A stretch of 64,000 nt of DNA, taken from NCBI GenBank assembly GCA_044223665.1, contig JBGALT010000016.1, positions 1 through 64,000 of the forward strand. The letters are read 5' to 3'. The notes below the pieces were generated by a model. The model made no database searches. It saw nothing but the letters and a program-made list of their open reading frames with translations, and was not told the origin of the DNA. Within the stretch, counting starts at the first letter, position 1; every line of letters begins with the position of its first letter. Origin of the DNA: JBBSAT01 sp044223665 (GTDB taxonomy: Bacteria > Myxococcota_A > Polyangia > Polyangiales > Sandaracinaceae). Position numbers and translations under genes: made by a program. Of this stretch, positions 16,008-24,680 are shown piece by piece.

Positions 16008-16033
16008 TTACGTGAACGCGACGCTGAGGTCAA
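16005..16033 (-). promoter_or_regulatory. Sigma-70-type promoter of the ArsR-SRPBCC operon
   Basis: On the minus strand TTGACC (16033-16028), a 17-base spacer and TAATTG (16010-16005). The predicted transcription start near 15998 is only about three bases before the ATG at 15995, so the message would be leaderless or nearly so. The operator covers the -10. Confidence 0.7.
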
Positions 16034-16341
16034 TGCCTTCGTTTCGATTGCTCACCGCGCACGACCCGAGCGCCGCGGCCTGCGCGCCACCGCAGACCGA
16101 GCTCGGACGTCGCCCCCGCGGTCGGTGCGAACGCAGACCGCGAAGACGTCACCCACTTCGACCGTCCGGGGCTCGGGCACACGCCATCGTATCCCGCCGG
16201 TCGACGTCCACGGACGTCGCTGTGCACGACGCTGCTCACGCACGTGCACTTGCCTGCACGCGTGCGCGCTCGTGCGCGTCGCGCGCGGCCGAATCGCGAG
16301 GCACGGCCATTGCTGCGCGAGCTCGCACGACAGGGGGAGCG
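16034..16341. other. Intergenic region, no gene seen
   Basis: About 308 bases between the ArsR promoter and the next lipoprotein gene on the plus strand. It must carry the lipoprotein promoter. I see GTGC/GCAC-rich runs near 16240-16270 (alternating CACGTGCAC, GCACGCGTGCGC) that could form small hairpins, but no gene or clear promoter boxes. Confidence 0.45.
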
Positions 16342-17328
16342 ATGAGGCTCACGACATTCGGGCGCGCCGCGCCGCGCTTCTGCACACTCGCGTTCACGTT
16401 CTTCCCGCTCGCGCTCGGCGCGTGCGGCGGCGTCCCGATGAGCGATGTTCGTCCGCTCGCGGTCTCGCTGCCGACGGACGACGCGCGCGTCTTCGAGCAG
16501 CTCACGGACCTGTTCGCGGCGCTCGGCTACGACGTCCTCGATGCCGATGCCTCGAACGGCGTCTTCACGGTGTCCTCGCGCCGATGGGCGAGCTCCGGCG
16601 AGGAGGTCCGCTACGTCGTCCAGTGCACGCGGGACGGATTCGCGACGATCACGGTCGAGCGGCACCGCGGGGATGCGACCGCACGTATCGAGCTCCATCG
16701 CCCCGGCGGCTCGCTCCACCTGCCGCGCGAGGTCGCGGACGAGTACCGCGAGCTGGCCCTGGCGATGCGCGAGCGGCTCCACCCGGACCTCGCGAGGGCC
16801 ACCGAGGCCGCGATGCCCACTCCCGGTCCGGAGGTCTCGAGTGTCGCGGGCTGGCCGGTGAGCCCGGGGCAGCGCCCGGATGCGATCATCGACCCGCACG
16901 TTCACGAGGGCCGCGACGAGGGCCGCATCATCGCGGGCGCCACGACGTTCGCGCTCGGCTTCCTCGGCTCGATCATCGTGGCCGCCGTCGGCGAAGCGAC
17001 GGGGAGCTGCGTCATCGATCAGCCGGGCACGACCGCGGACGTGCGCGTTGGCTGCGCCTCGTGGGGGTTCTCGCTCGTCCCGATCGCGGGGACTCTCGCG
17101 GCGAGCCTCACGGCGTTCAGCTACGGCGAGCGGCGCGACAGCACCGAATTCTGGGCCGACCTCCCGCTGGTCACGATGCAGCTCGTCGGGTTCGGGTTGC
17201 TGATGTACGCGATCGGCGCCCCGACGACAGACCTGCGCGAGGGCGCCCCGATCGGAGCCGCCCGCCTGCGCTTCGAGCCGAGCGCTCCGTCTGCGCAGAT
17301 CGGCGCGAGCGCGGTGATCGACTTCTGA
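16342..17328 (+). CDS. Lipoprotein with C-terminal membrane helices, unknown function
   Basis: 328 residues from ATG 16342 with a strong GGGGGAG ribosome site. Lipobox PLALGACGG at about residue 31. Residues 40-160 look like a compact alpha/beta domain (DDARVFEQLTDLFAALGYDV, then FTVSSRRW, ITVERHRGDATARIELHRP) and the rest has three hydrophobic segments (FALGFLGSIIVAAVG, GFSLVPIAGTLAASL, MQLVGFGLLMYAIG). The combination of lipidation and membrane helices is unusual; the N-terminal signal may simply be a membrane anchor. No family recognised. Confidence 0.72.
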   Translation: MRLTTFGRAAPRFCTLAFTFFPLALGACGGVPMSDVRPLAVSLPTDDARVFEQLTDLFAALGYDVLDADASNGVFTVSSRRWASSGEEVRYVVQCTRDGFATITVERHRGDATARIELHRPGGSLHLPREVADEYRELALAMRERLHPDLARATEAAMPTPGPEVSSVAGWPVSPGQRPDAIIDPHVHEGRDEGRIIAGATTFALGFLGSIIVAAVGEATGSCVIDQPGTTADVRVGCASWGFSLVPIAGTLAASLTAFSYGERRDSTEFWADLPLVTMQLVGFGLLMYAIGAPTTDLREGAPIGAARLRFEPSAPSAQIGASAVIDF

Positions 17329-17507
17329 CGGCGTCGATCACGTTGGTTGAGGGAACCGAGACCCGCCTGAGAACGCGGCTCCGCGGGAGGGGCCCCCCAT
17401 CCGGCTTTGCCGGTGTGGGCAAAGAGCTCCGGGCAGCCCCTCGGGAGAAGGAACAGCAAGTGAGCGACGCAAGCCGCGTGATCGTGGCGACACGGAGGCC
17501 CGCGCCG

Positions 17508-17513
17508 TAATAT
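17508..17513 (+). promoter_or_regulatory. Candidate -10 element of the second toxin-antitoxin pair
   Basis: TAATAT, AT-rich in GC-rich surroundings, ends six bases before the antitoxin ATG at 17520, so transcription would start at or next to the first codon (leaderless). The -35 region is weak. Confidence 0.45.
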
Positions 17514-17519
17514 CGCCGT

Positions 17520-17780
17520 ATGACCGTCGCACGCCTCGCCATCTCGCTCGACGCCGACCTCGCGCGGGCGGTTCGCAAAGCGGCCGGAAAGAAGCCGACG
17601 TCGACTTGGCTGGCGGAGGCCGCGGAGCTCCGACTTCGGACCGAGGGGCTCCGCAGGGCGGTCGCCGAGCACGAGGCGACGCACGGGGCGTTCGCCGCCG
17701 CCGAGCTCGACGCCGTCGCGGCACGAGAGCGACGCGCGAGCGCGACCGCCAAACGAGCGGCCAAGCGGCGACGGACGTGA
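17520..17780 (+). CDS. Putative antitoxin of a PIN-toxin pair
   Basis: 86 residues, ATG with no Shine-Dalgarno and a TAATAT hexamer six bases before it. The N-terminus (MTVARLAISLDADLARAVRK, then STWLAEAAELRLR) fits a strand-helix-helix DNA-binding fold similar to CopG/RHH antitoxins. The rest is a long Ala/Arg/Glu helix ending in a basic KRAAKRRRT tail. Identification rests mainly on context: its TGA overlaps the GTG start of a PIN-domain gene (GTGA), so translation is coupled. It is not similar to the antitoxin at 13779. Confidence 0.75.
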   Translation: MTVARLAISLDADLARAVRKAAGKKPTSTWLAEAAELRLRTEGLRRAVAEHEATHGAFAAAELDAVAARERRASATAKRAAKRRRT

Positions 17781-18157
17781 GCGCGGCCGTGCTGGACGCC
17801 GGCGCGCTGATCGCACTGGAGCGCGGCGACCGACTCGTGTGGGCAGCGCTCGCCTCACGCGCCGCGAGCGGGCACCCCGTGGTCGTCCCCTCCACGGCGC
17901 TGGCCCAGGTCTGGCGCGACGGTTCCCGGCAGGCGCGGCTCGCGCGGGTGCTGGTCGGCTGCGAGATCGCACCCTTCGACGAGCTCGCGCGTAGCGTGGG
18001 CGAGCTCTGTGGACGTGCGCGAACGAGCGACGTCTGTGACGCCCACGTCGCTCTGGTCGCCGCGCGACGTCGGGGCGCGCTCTACACGAGCGACCCTTTG
18101 GATCTGAGGCGATTGCTTCAGAAGCTCGGATCGGACGTCGCGGTCATCCCGTGCTGA
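17777..18157 (+). CDS. PIN-domain toxin (second VapC-like protein in the window)
   Basis: 126 residues, GTG start overlapping the antitoxin stop. PIN motifs: first Asp in AAVLDAGALIALERGD (residues 3-18), a central region VVVPSTALAQVWRDGSRQAR in which the usual Glu of the second motif appears replaced (Gln in AQVWRDG), the third acid in TSDVCDAHVALVAARR near residue 88 and a final SDPLDLRRLL. The altered second position is worth noting, although the family tolerates variation. Likely an Mg2+-dependent RNase. Confidence 0.83.
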   Translation: MSAAVLDAGALIALERGDRLVWAALASRAASGHPVVVPSTALAQVWRDGSRQARLARVLVGCEIAPFDELARSVGELCGRARTSDVCDAHVALVAARRRGALYTSDPLDLRRLLQKLGSDVAVIPC

Positions 18158-18196
18158 CCTGACCGAGTCGACCGGGCCCCTCCCCGAGCCGCGTGA

Positions 18197-20239
18197 TCAG
18201 CGGCTCATGAAGAACGACACGAGCAGCACGAAGGGGCCCTGGTAGCTCTGCGAGGGCTCGGTGATCTCCCAGCCCGACGCGGGGCAGCCCGAGCCGTCCC
18301 AGGCGCAGCCGACCGAGAAGTCGCGGTACGCGTAGGCGGGCCGATCCCGCATCGGGATCGTGTAGCTGCCCGAGTAGTAGAAGTTCGGGCCGCCCGGGAC
18401 GATGCCGGGCGCGGGGCCGTACATCGAGGTCTGCGAGTCGTCCGGGTAGTACGGGTACATCGGCTCGTCCACGCCGCTCGGCAGGCCGTTGTACGTCGCG
18501 TTGCCGTGGTCGCCGTCGTTGCCCGTGATGGAGAACCACGCGTGGTAGATCTGGAACGACGAGTGCTCGCCGCCGTACGCGGCCATGTTCGTCAGATAGA
18601 GCATCGAGAGCGGGTTGAGGCCGAGCATGAAGTGCAGGTGCTGCTCGGCGCGCGCCTCGACGTCGGCCATCGAGTGGCCGCCGAGGATCCCGAAGTGCGC
18701 GGCCATCATCAGGTTCGCGCCGTACATGCTCTGCGCGCGGCTCGAGCCCCAGCTCCACTCCCAGCCGTTGCCGGGCCCGCCGAACATGCCGCCATAGGCG
18801 CCGGCCTGGGAGAACGCGCCGTCGACGATCACGTCGGCCACTGCCTCGCGGATCGCGCTCTGGGTCGATGCGTCGCACGCGGTGCCGAGCAAGCAGTGCC
18901 AGGCGCCCGCGGCGATCACGCCCTCGCTCGGGGTCGCCGCGCTGCCGCGCTGGCCGTCCCAGGTGCCCCAGGCGAAGCCGGTGACGACGCCGTGCGCGCT
19001 CGTGCTCGACGGGTCCATGCGCAGCACCGCCGCGGCCGCCGCGGCGCGCACGCGACGCTCTCCGTCGCTCGCCGGGGTCGAGCTCGCGAGCCAGCTCCAG
19101 CCGCTCGTGGCCGCCGCGCGATAGCTCGCCGCGCGCGTCGCATCGAAGGGCGCGAAGACGATCGCGGCGTGCGCGAGCGAGAGCACCGCGTTGCCCGTCG
19201 CATCACCGATCGTCACGCCGCCGCCCGACCACTCGCTGCCGCTCGGCGAGGTGGAGTCGAAATAGACGCGCATCTCGTCCGACGCGCTCGGGGGTGACGC
19301 GGTGGTCGCGTTGTGGCCCTTCACGCTGGTCATGAAGTGCCCGTCGGGGCGCTGCATGCGCACGTAGAAGTCGAGCTCCCACGCGATCTGATCGAGCAGG
19401 TCCGGCGTGCCGTTGCCGCTCTCCGGGATGTCGAGCTGCGCATCGGTCCACGCGCCGGGATTCATCTCGTAGGCGAAGAGCAGCTCGGGCACGCCGCGGC
19501 CCCAGAGCGTCTTCTGGTAGTCGCCCGCGTCGTGCCAGCCGCCGTGCAGATCGAGCGGGCCGTGATCGGCCGAGCCCGGGCCCGCGACGGCCGCGGTGTC
19601 CATCGTGTGGCAGGCGCCATCGACCCACTGGCCGCCGATGCCGGGGAAGCCGCCGAGCGCGTCGCTCGCGTAGGGGAGCGCGTGGTCGTGGTTGCAGCGC
19701 TGGAAGTAGTAGCTCTTGGCCGACGCGAGCCCGGCGATGTCGAACGCGGAGTCGGCGATCGTGAAGCGATACGAGCGGAGCATCGGCCCGGGGAGATAGA
19801 CGTAGTAGTCGCCGGGCGTCGTGATCTCCGAGAAGTCGACGGTCGACACGGAATCGCCCGAGTCCTCGTCGGTGCTCGCGCCGCTCGAGGTGTAGGTGCC
19901 GGCCACCGTGCCGTCGCTCGTGCGGCGCACCTCGACGCTGTCGCCCGCGTGACCGAGGAGCACCGCGACCTTGCGATCGTTCGGGCGCCAGCCGAGGTGA
20001 TCGACGCGCACGTCCATGCTGAGCGTGCCGAGCGGATCGACCTCGGGCCCCGTGTCCGGCCGCGCCGCGTCGCGCGGCGGCGAGGCGGCGTCCTCCGGCA
20101 CGCCGGTGTCGGGCCGCGGGCCCGTGTCGACGCCGGGGCCCGCGTCGGTCGCGGGCGTGCTGCCACCGCCGCAGCCGACGGCGAGCGCGCCCGCGGGCGC
20201 CAGGGCGAGGACGATCGAGAGAGCTCGGAGCGTGCGCAT
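18197..20239 (-). CDS. Glycoside hydrolase family 9 lipoprotein (endoglucanase-like)
   Basis: 680 residues from ATG 20239. Lipobox ALAVGCGG at about residue 23 and a Pro/Asp/Thr linker to residue 70. An N-terminal Ig-like CelD_N domain follows (VDHLGWRPNDRKVAVLL to YRFTIADSAF). The GH9 (alpha/alpha)6 barrel carries the nucleophilic-water aspartates in GGWHDAGDYQKTLWG (about 232-246) and the general acid in EITEPSQSYQGPFV near 660, matching the NEPTxNWNAP motif of the family. It should cleave beta-1,4 glucans or related glycans on the cell surface. It has no carbohydrate-binding module. Confidence 0.92.
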   Translation of the reverse strand: MRTLRALSIVLALAPAGALAVGCGGGSTPATDAGPGVDTGPRPDTGVPEDAASPPRDAARPDTGPEVDPLGTLSMDVRVDHLGWRPNDRKVAVLLGHAGDSVEVRRTSDGTVAGTYTSSGASTDEDSGDSVSTVDFSEITTPGDYYVYLPGPMLRSYRFTIADSAFDIAGLASAKSYYFQRCNHDHALPYASDALGGFPGIGGQWVDGACHTMDTAAVAGPGSADHGPLDLHGGWHDAGDYQKTLWGRGVPELLFAYEMNPGAWTDAQLDIPESGNGTPDLLDQIAWELDFYVRMQRPDGHFMTSVKGHNATTASPPSASDEMRVYFDSTSPSGSEWSGGGVTIGDATGNAVLSLAHAAIVFAPFDATRAASYRAAATSGWSWLASSTPASDGERRVRAAAAAAVLRMDPSSTSAHGVVTGFAWGTWDGQRGSAATPSEGVIAAGAWHCLLGTACDASTQSAIREAVADVIVDGAFSQAGAYGGMFGGPGNGWEWSWGSSRAQSMYGANLMMAAHFGILGGHSMADVEARAEQHLHFMLGLNPLSMLYLTNMAAYGGEHSSFQIYHAWFSITGNDGDHGNATYNGLPSGVDEPMYPYYPDDSQTSMYGPAPGIVPGGPNFYYSGSYTIPMRDRPAYAYRDFSVGCAWDGSGCPASGWEITEPSQSYQGPFVLLVSFFMSR

Positions 20240-20286
20240 GGGCGCATCATCGCCCCGCGCGCGCCGACTGACGAGCCCCGGATGCG

Positions 20287-21228
20287 TCAGAACACGCAGC
20301 CGTCGAAGAACGAGAGCGCCCTGGCGCGGGCATCGGGCGTCAGCGGGCCAGCGCCCGACACGTGGAAGGTAAAGCCGGCGGTCACCTGCCACGCGTGCCA
20401 CGAGCCGCCCACCTCGGTCATCACGCGACGCCGGCGCTCGCCGCCAGCGAAGTCGTCGGACGTCTCGAGCACGTTCCCACGCGCGAGCGCGTCGGCGCTC
20501 AGCTCCTCGACGGTATGATCGCCGAAGAAGCGGACGACCTCGTAGTGGCGCGTCGGATCGTCGCTCGCGTATCGCCAGCTGGCGGCGCTCTCGGAGTGCG
20601 TGATGCCTCCCGGCATGGTGCACGAGAACCCGATGCCCCAGACGGTCCGCGGGGCATCGTCCGACGCCGCCGTGTCCGGAAGGAAGAAGAGCTCGTCTGG
20701 AGAAGGAGTCGGGACGATCGCCGCCATGGTGGACCGCACGGTCGGCACCTGCCCCGTGCAGACCACCAGCACCAGACGCGTGCGCGAGAGGTACGCGCGC
20801 ACGTGCGCGTCGCCGCTCGCGGCCGAGGCGATCAGAAGACCGTTCTGGAACTCGAAAGTGACCTCGCCGAGCGCGCCTCGCCGGATGCGATCGCCCAACA
20901 CTTCGAGGAGCAGCTGATCTCGCGATCCGGCGAAGGGCACGGTTCGCGTGAGAGACGCGACGTACATGTTGATCGCCGTCGAGGAGACCTCCCACGTCGA
21001 CGTCGTGGTCGTGATTCCGTGCTCGGTCGTGGTCCGCGAGTCACGTGGGGCGAAGTAGACGGGAGTGTCGAAGCGCGCGAGCCCGACGTCGAGCCCGGTA
21101 GGGCGCACGGTCGTGGCGAGCTGCGGGGCAACGTAGGGAGTCGTGTGTCGGCGACTGCAACCGAGTACGGTCGAGGAGATTGCGATGGCGAGCCCGAGCC
21201 CGATCAGGCGCCGTGCTCGTGACGTCAT
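20287..21228 (-). CDS. Lipoprotein of unknown function in a protease operon
   Basis: 313 residues from ATG 21228, which overlaps the stop of the upstream protease gene (ATGA). Lipobox SSTVLGC at about residue 24. The rest is a beta-rich domain with no recognised family; it includes CTGQVPTVRSTM and a WGIGFSCTMPGG pair of cysteines that may form a disulfide. Co-translation with a secreted serine protease suggests a partner, inhibitor or substrate-presenting factor, but this is inference from position only. Confidence 0.72.
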   Translation of the reverse strand: MTSRARRLIGLGLAIAISSTVLGCSRRHTTPYVAPQLATTVRPTGLDVGLARFDTPVYFAPRDSRTTTEHGITTTTSTWEVSSTAINMYVASLTRTVPFAGSRDQLLLEVLGDRIRRGALGEVTFEFQNGLLIASAASGDAHVRAYLSRTRLVLVVCTGQVPTVRSTMAAIVPTPSPDELFFLPDTAASDDAPRTVWGIGFSCTMPGGITHSESAASWRYASDDPTRHYEVVRFFGDHTVEELSADALARGNVLETSDDFAGGERRRRVMTEVGGSWHAWQVTAGFTFHVSGAGPLTPDARARALSFFDGCVF

Positions 21229-22163
21229 GGGTGCTCCATCGCGGGCAGCGCGCGCACGAGGCTCGGATAGAGCACGAGCAAATGGGGATACGACGCGACG
21301 AGCATCGAGGTGCGCTGGTGCAGCGACTGCATGAGCGCCGGATCTGCGGTGTCCGGAGAGTCGACGTAGCGCAGCCCCGCGAGCAGCACCGCCGCACGCT
21401 CGTGCGCGGTGCTCGCTTCCGCGAGGGCTCGTTCGAGATCGCTCGTCGTGAGCGAAGCGAGGGTCGTCGCGCTCGCGCCGAACGCGAGCAGGCGAGCTAG
21501 AACCGGTGCCGGAGCGACCTGCAACGACGGCGCCCTACTTAGGAGCGCTGCGATCATCGATCGCGGCCGGATGAGCGCGACGCCGATCACACCCGACTGA
21601 GGATCTGCGCGTGCCGAGAGCAAGCCGAGCAGCTCTCCCGACGACGTGAGCACGGGGCCGCCCGACTGTCCGGGGTTGACGGTCGCGCTGAGCTCCATGC
21701 TGCCGTCGCTGAGGGCGCGACTGACGTGACCGATCGTCACGGCGGGCGCGAGCTCGCGGAGCTCGCCGCCGGAGTATCCGCTGATGCTCACCTCGTCCCC
21801 CGCCGCGACCGAGAAGGAACGTGCCGCCGACGAGATGAAGGACGGTGTCATCCCTGGAGGGACGCGGACGACGGCGACGTCGTTCGGCGCGTCGACCGCG
21901 GCCACCGCGAGCGGGAACGCGTCGCCGTTCGCCGCCGAGATGCCGAAGAGCACCCGGGCGCCCGCGACGACGTGAGCCGCAGTCACGGCCGTCCCGGAGT
22001 CGTCGACGAAGAAGCCGGTGCCGACGCTGTACTGCGTCTCGCCGAGCACGGCGACGATCCGCAGGACCGCGCGATCCGCTGGTCGCAGCGTCGCGCTCTG
22101 CGCCAGAGTCGGGCTCGCGCACATCCAGATGAGAAGGACGAGACCGAAGCTGAGCCGTCGCAC
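21225..22163 (-). CDS. Secreted trypsin-like (S1-type) serine protease
   Basis: 312 residues from GTG 22163 with a signal peptide (VRRLSFGLVLLIWMCASPTL, cleavage after AQ). Catalytic triad of the chymotrypsin/DegP fold: His in GTAVTAAHVVAGA (about 63), Asp in DAPNDVAVVRVP (about 94), Ser in TVNPGQSGGPVL (about 167). No PDZ domain follows; instead there is a helical tail of about 110 residues (ALAEASTAHERAAVLLAGLR). Periplasmic housekeeping or envelope-stress proteolysis is likely. It is first in a two-gene overlapping operon. Confidence 0.88.
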   Translation of the reverse strand: MRRLSFGLVLLIWMCASPTLAQSATLRPADRAVLRIVAVLGETQYSVGTGFFVDDSGTAVTAAHVVAGARVLFGISAANGDAFPLAVAAVDAPNDVAVVRVPPGMTPSFISSAARSFSVAAGDEVSISGYSGGELRELAPAVTIGHVSRALSDGSMELSATVNPGQSGGPVLTSSGELLGLLSARADPQSGVIGVALIRPRSMIAALLSRAPSLQVAPAPVLARLLAFGASATTLASLTTSDLERALAEASTAHERAAVLLAGLRYVDSPDTADPALMQSLHQRTSMLVASYPHLLVLYPSLVRALPAMEHP

Positions 22164-22282
22164 GGGCGTGGACCCTAGCGACCGCGTTCGAGCGGTGTCA
22201 ACGTCCAACACGCGTTGGAACGTGCCGCGGACCTCGGCGCGCGGACCTTGCGCCCACGCGCGCGCCGCCCCAGCTTCGCGCC

Positions 22283-22798
22283 ATGGCCTCGATCGCCTCT
22301 TCGATTCCGTTCCTTCCCGACGTCGAGAAGAGCGGGAACTTCGTCCGCGATGCGTGGGATCGCATGCACCGCTTGCCGGGCGGCAAGCGCCTCTTCTCCG
22401 CGCTCGTCGGCCGCGCCGCGCCCTACACCGGCACCATCGGCGCGCGCATCGAGGAGCTCGAGGTCGGCTACGCGAAGGTCACGCTGAAGGACACGCCGAA
22501 GGTGCGCAACCACCTGCGCTGCGTGCACGCGATCGCGCTCGCGAACCTCGCCGAGGTCACCGGCAACGTCGCCGTCTTCTACGCCCTGCCCGACGACATG
22601 CGCTTCATCGTCGCGGGCCTCTCGATCGAGTACCTCAAGAAGGCGCGCGGCACGCTCACCGCCACGAGCCGTCCCCCGGCGCTTCCCTCGTCCAAGGAGA
22701 AGAAGGAGATCGAGGTCGTCGTCGAGATCCGGGACGCGAAGGACGAGCTCTGCGCGCGCTCCACGCTCCGCACGCTCATCGGGCCCAAGCGCGGATGA
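22283..22798 (+). CDS. DUF4442-type hotdog-fold thioesterase-like protein
   Basis: 171 residues from ATG 22283. It has the hotdog pattern seen in DUF4442/PaaI relatives: PYTGTIGARIEELEVGYAKV, then the central helix VRNHLRCVHAIALANLAEVTG followed by strands MRFIVAGLSIEYLKKARGTL. These proteins resemble acyl-CoA thioesterases but often lack a proven substrate. Its TGA overlaps the ATG of the NAD synthetase gene, so translation is coupled; a functional reason for that pairing is not obvious. Confidence 0.82.
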   Translation: MASIASSIPFLPDVEKSGNFVRDAWDRMHRLPGGKRLFSALVGRAAPYTGTIGARIEELEVGYAKVTLKDTPKVRNHLRCVHAIALANLAEVTGNVAVFYALPDDMRFIVAGLSIEYLKKARGTLTATSRPPALPSSKEKKEIEVVVEIRDAKDELCARSTLRTLIGPKRG

Positions 22799-24471
22799 GC
22801 GCGCCGAAGAAGACGCTGCGCTTCGCGCTCTGTCAGATCGATCCCGCGATCGGCGATCTCGCGGGCAACGCGAGGGCGATCGCCGAGATGGCCGCGCGCG
22901 CGCGGGCCGAGGGCGCCCGCGTCGCGGTGTTCTCCGAGCTCGCGCTCACGGCCTACGGCCCGCGGGATCTGCTCGAACGGCCCGCCTTCGTCGACGACGT
23001 CGAGGCGGCGATCGAGAAGCTCGCGAAGTCGCTCCCGCCCGACCTCGTGACGCTCGTCGGCGCCCCGGTGCGCACGCGCGCGTCGGTCGGCCGCCCGCTG
23101 CGCAACGCGGCGCTCGTGATCGAGAACGGGCGCGTGCGGCAGGTCGTCGACAAGCGCCTCTTGCCGACCTACGACGTCTTCGACGAGGACCGCTGGTTCG
23201 AGGCGGGCACCGAGCCCGGCATCGTCGAGGTCGACGGCATCAAGCTCGGCGTCACGATCTGCGAGGACGCCTGGAACGACGTCGAGATCATGCGCGGCCG
23301 CGTCTACGCGGTCGATCCGATCGCCGACGTGGCGCGGGCCGGAGCCGACGTGCTGGTGAACCTGAGCGGCTCGCCGTTCACCGGCGCCAAGCGGCTCGGC
23401 CGTGCCGAGATGCTCGCCGCGATCGCGCGCAAGCACGGCTTGCCGCTCGTGATGGTCAACCAGGTCGGCGGGCACGACGACATCCTCTTCGACGGTGCGA
23501 GCGTGGTCTACGGACCGGATGGATCGGTCTGGGCCCAGGCGCCCGCGTTCCGCGAGGAGCTCGTCGTCACCGACCTCGCGCCCGGCGGCCCGATGCACGA
23601 CCTCCCCGCGAGCGAGGAAGGCGCCATCCTCGACGCGCTCGTGATGGGCGTGCGCGACTACGCGCGCCGCTGCGGGATGACGAAGGCGGTGCTCGGTCTG
23701 AGCGGCGGCATCGACAGCGCGCTCGTCGCCTGCATCGCCGCGCGTGCGCTCGGCCCGGAGAACGTCCACGGCATCGCGATGCCGAGCCGCTACTCGTCGG
23801 AGGGCTCGATCACCGACGCGCGCGAGCTCGCCGACGCGCTCGGGATGCCCTTCCAGATCGTGTCGATCGAGCCCCTCTTCGCGCCCTACCACGAGGTGCT
23901 GCCGGCGCCGCTCGCGAAGCTCGGGCCCGCGACGGAAGGCGACGTCACCTTCGAGAACGTGCAGGCCCGCCTGCGCATGACGGTCCTCATGGCGCTCGCG
24001 AACCGCATGGGCGCGCTGCTCTTGAACACCGGCAACAAGAGCGAGGTCGCCTGCGGCTACTGCACGCTCTATGGCGACATGGCAGGCGGCCTCGCCGTGC
24101 TCGCCGACGTGTTCAAGACGATGGTCTATCGCGTCAGCCGCGAGCTGAACCGACGGGCGGGGCGCACGGTGATCCCCGAGAGCACGCTGACCAAGGCGCC
24201 GAGCGCGGAGCTACGCCCGAACCAGACCGATCAGGACTCGCTCCCGCCCTACGACGTGCTCGATGCGATCCTCGCGCGCCTCGTCGAGGAGATGCGATCT
24301 CCCCAGGAGATCGTCCTGGCCGGCTACGACGAAGCGACCGTGAAGAAGGTCTGCCGCCTCGTGCGGATCTCGGAGCACAAGCGCCGGCAGATGCCACCAG
24401 GGCTCATCGTGACGCACAAGGCTTTCGGCCCCGGCCGCCGCGTCCCGATCGCACAGCGCTGGGGTCCGTGA
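22795..24471 (+). CDS. nadE: Glutamine-dependent NAD+ synthetase
   Basis: 558 residues, ATG overlapping the previous stop. Two domains: an N-terminal nitrilase-type glutaminase with the triad Glu48 (VFSELALTAYG), Lys120 (VVDKRLLPTY) and Cys156 (VTICEDAW), and a C-terminal ammonia-dependent synthetase with the ATP pyrophosphatase P-loop LSGGIDSAL (303-308), PSRYSSEGS and LLNTGNKSEVACGYCTLYGD. It makes NAD+ from nicotinic acid adenine dinucleotide using glutamine-derived ammonia, the last step of NAD biosynthesis. Length is normal for the family and all key residues are present. Confidence 0.97.
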   Translation: MSAPKKTLRFALCQIDPAIGDLAGNARAIAEMAARARAEGARVAVFSELALTAYGPRDLLERPAFVDDVEAAIEKLAKSLPPDLVTLVGAPVRTRASVGRPLRNAALVIENGRVRQVVDKRLLPTYDVFDEDRWFEAGTEPGIVEVDGIKLGVTICEDAWNDVEIMRGRVYAVDPIADVARAGADVLVNLSGSPFTGAKRLGRAEMLAAIARKHGLPLVMVNQVGGHDDILFDGASVVYGPDGSVWAQAPAFREELVVTDLAPGGPMHDLPASEEGAILDALVMGVRDYARRCGMTKAVLGLSGGIDSALVACIAARALGPENVHGIAMPSRYSSEGSITDARELADALGMPFQIVSIEPLFAPYHEVLPAPLAKLGPATEGDVTFENVQARLRMTVLMALANRMGALLLNTGNKSEVACGYCTLYGDMAGGLAVLADVFKTMVYRVSRELNRRAGRTVIPESTLTKAPSAELRPNQTDQDSLPPYDVLDAILARLVEEMRSPQEIVLAGYDEATVKKVCRLVRISEHKRRQMPPGLIVTHKAFGPGRRVPIAQRWGP

Positions 24472-24481
24472 TCTACTACGT

Positions 24482-24512
24482 CCCAGAATCGTCGCGGTGC
24501 GCGACGATTGGG
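24482..24512 (+). terminator. Hairpin terminator after nadE
   Basis: CCCAGAATCGTCGC-GGTGC-GCGACGATTGGG: a nine-base perfect core stem AATCGTCGC/GCGACGATT (24487-24495 and 24501-24509) extended by CCC/GGG, ten bases after the nadE stop. No T-run follows. Confidence 0.6.
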
Positions 24513-24680
24513 ACGATGCTGGTTGGCGACTCGCGCGTCGTGCGCCAGCCGAGCTGCGGCAGCGCTCGATCGCCACCACGTGCTTCCGAGACAGCGCGCC
24601 GCGCTGCGGCGCCGATGTCGTTGGGCGGCGGGCTGCGCCCGCGCTGTGTTTAGCGAACCGTGTTGGCGTAGGCTCCATCC

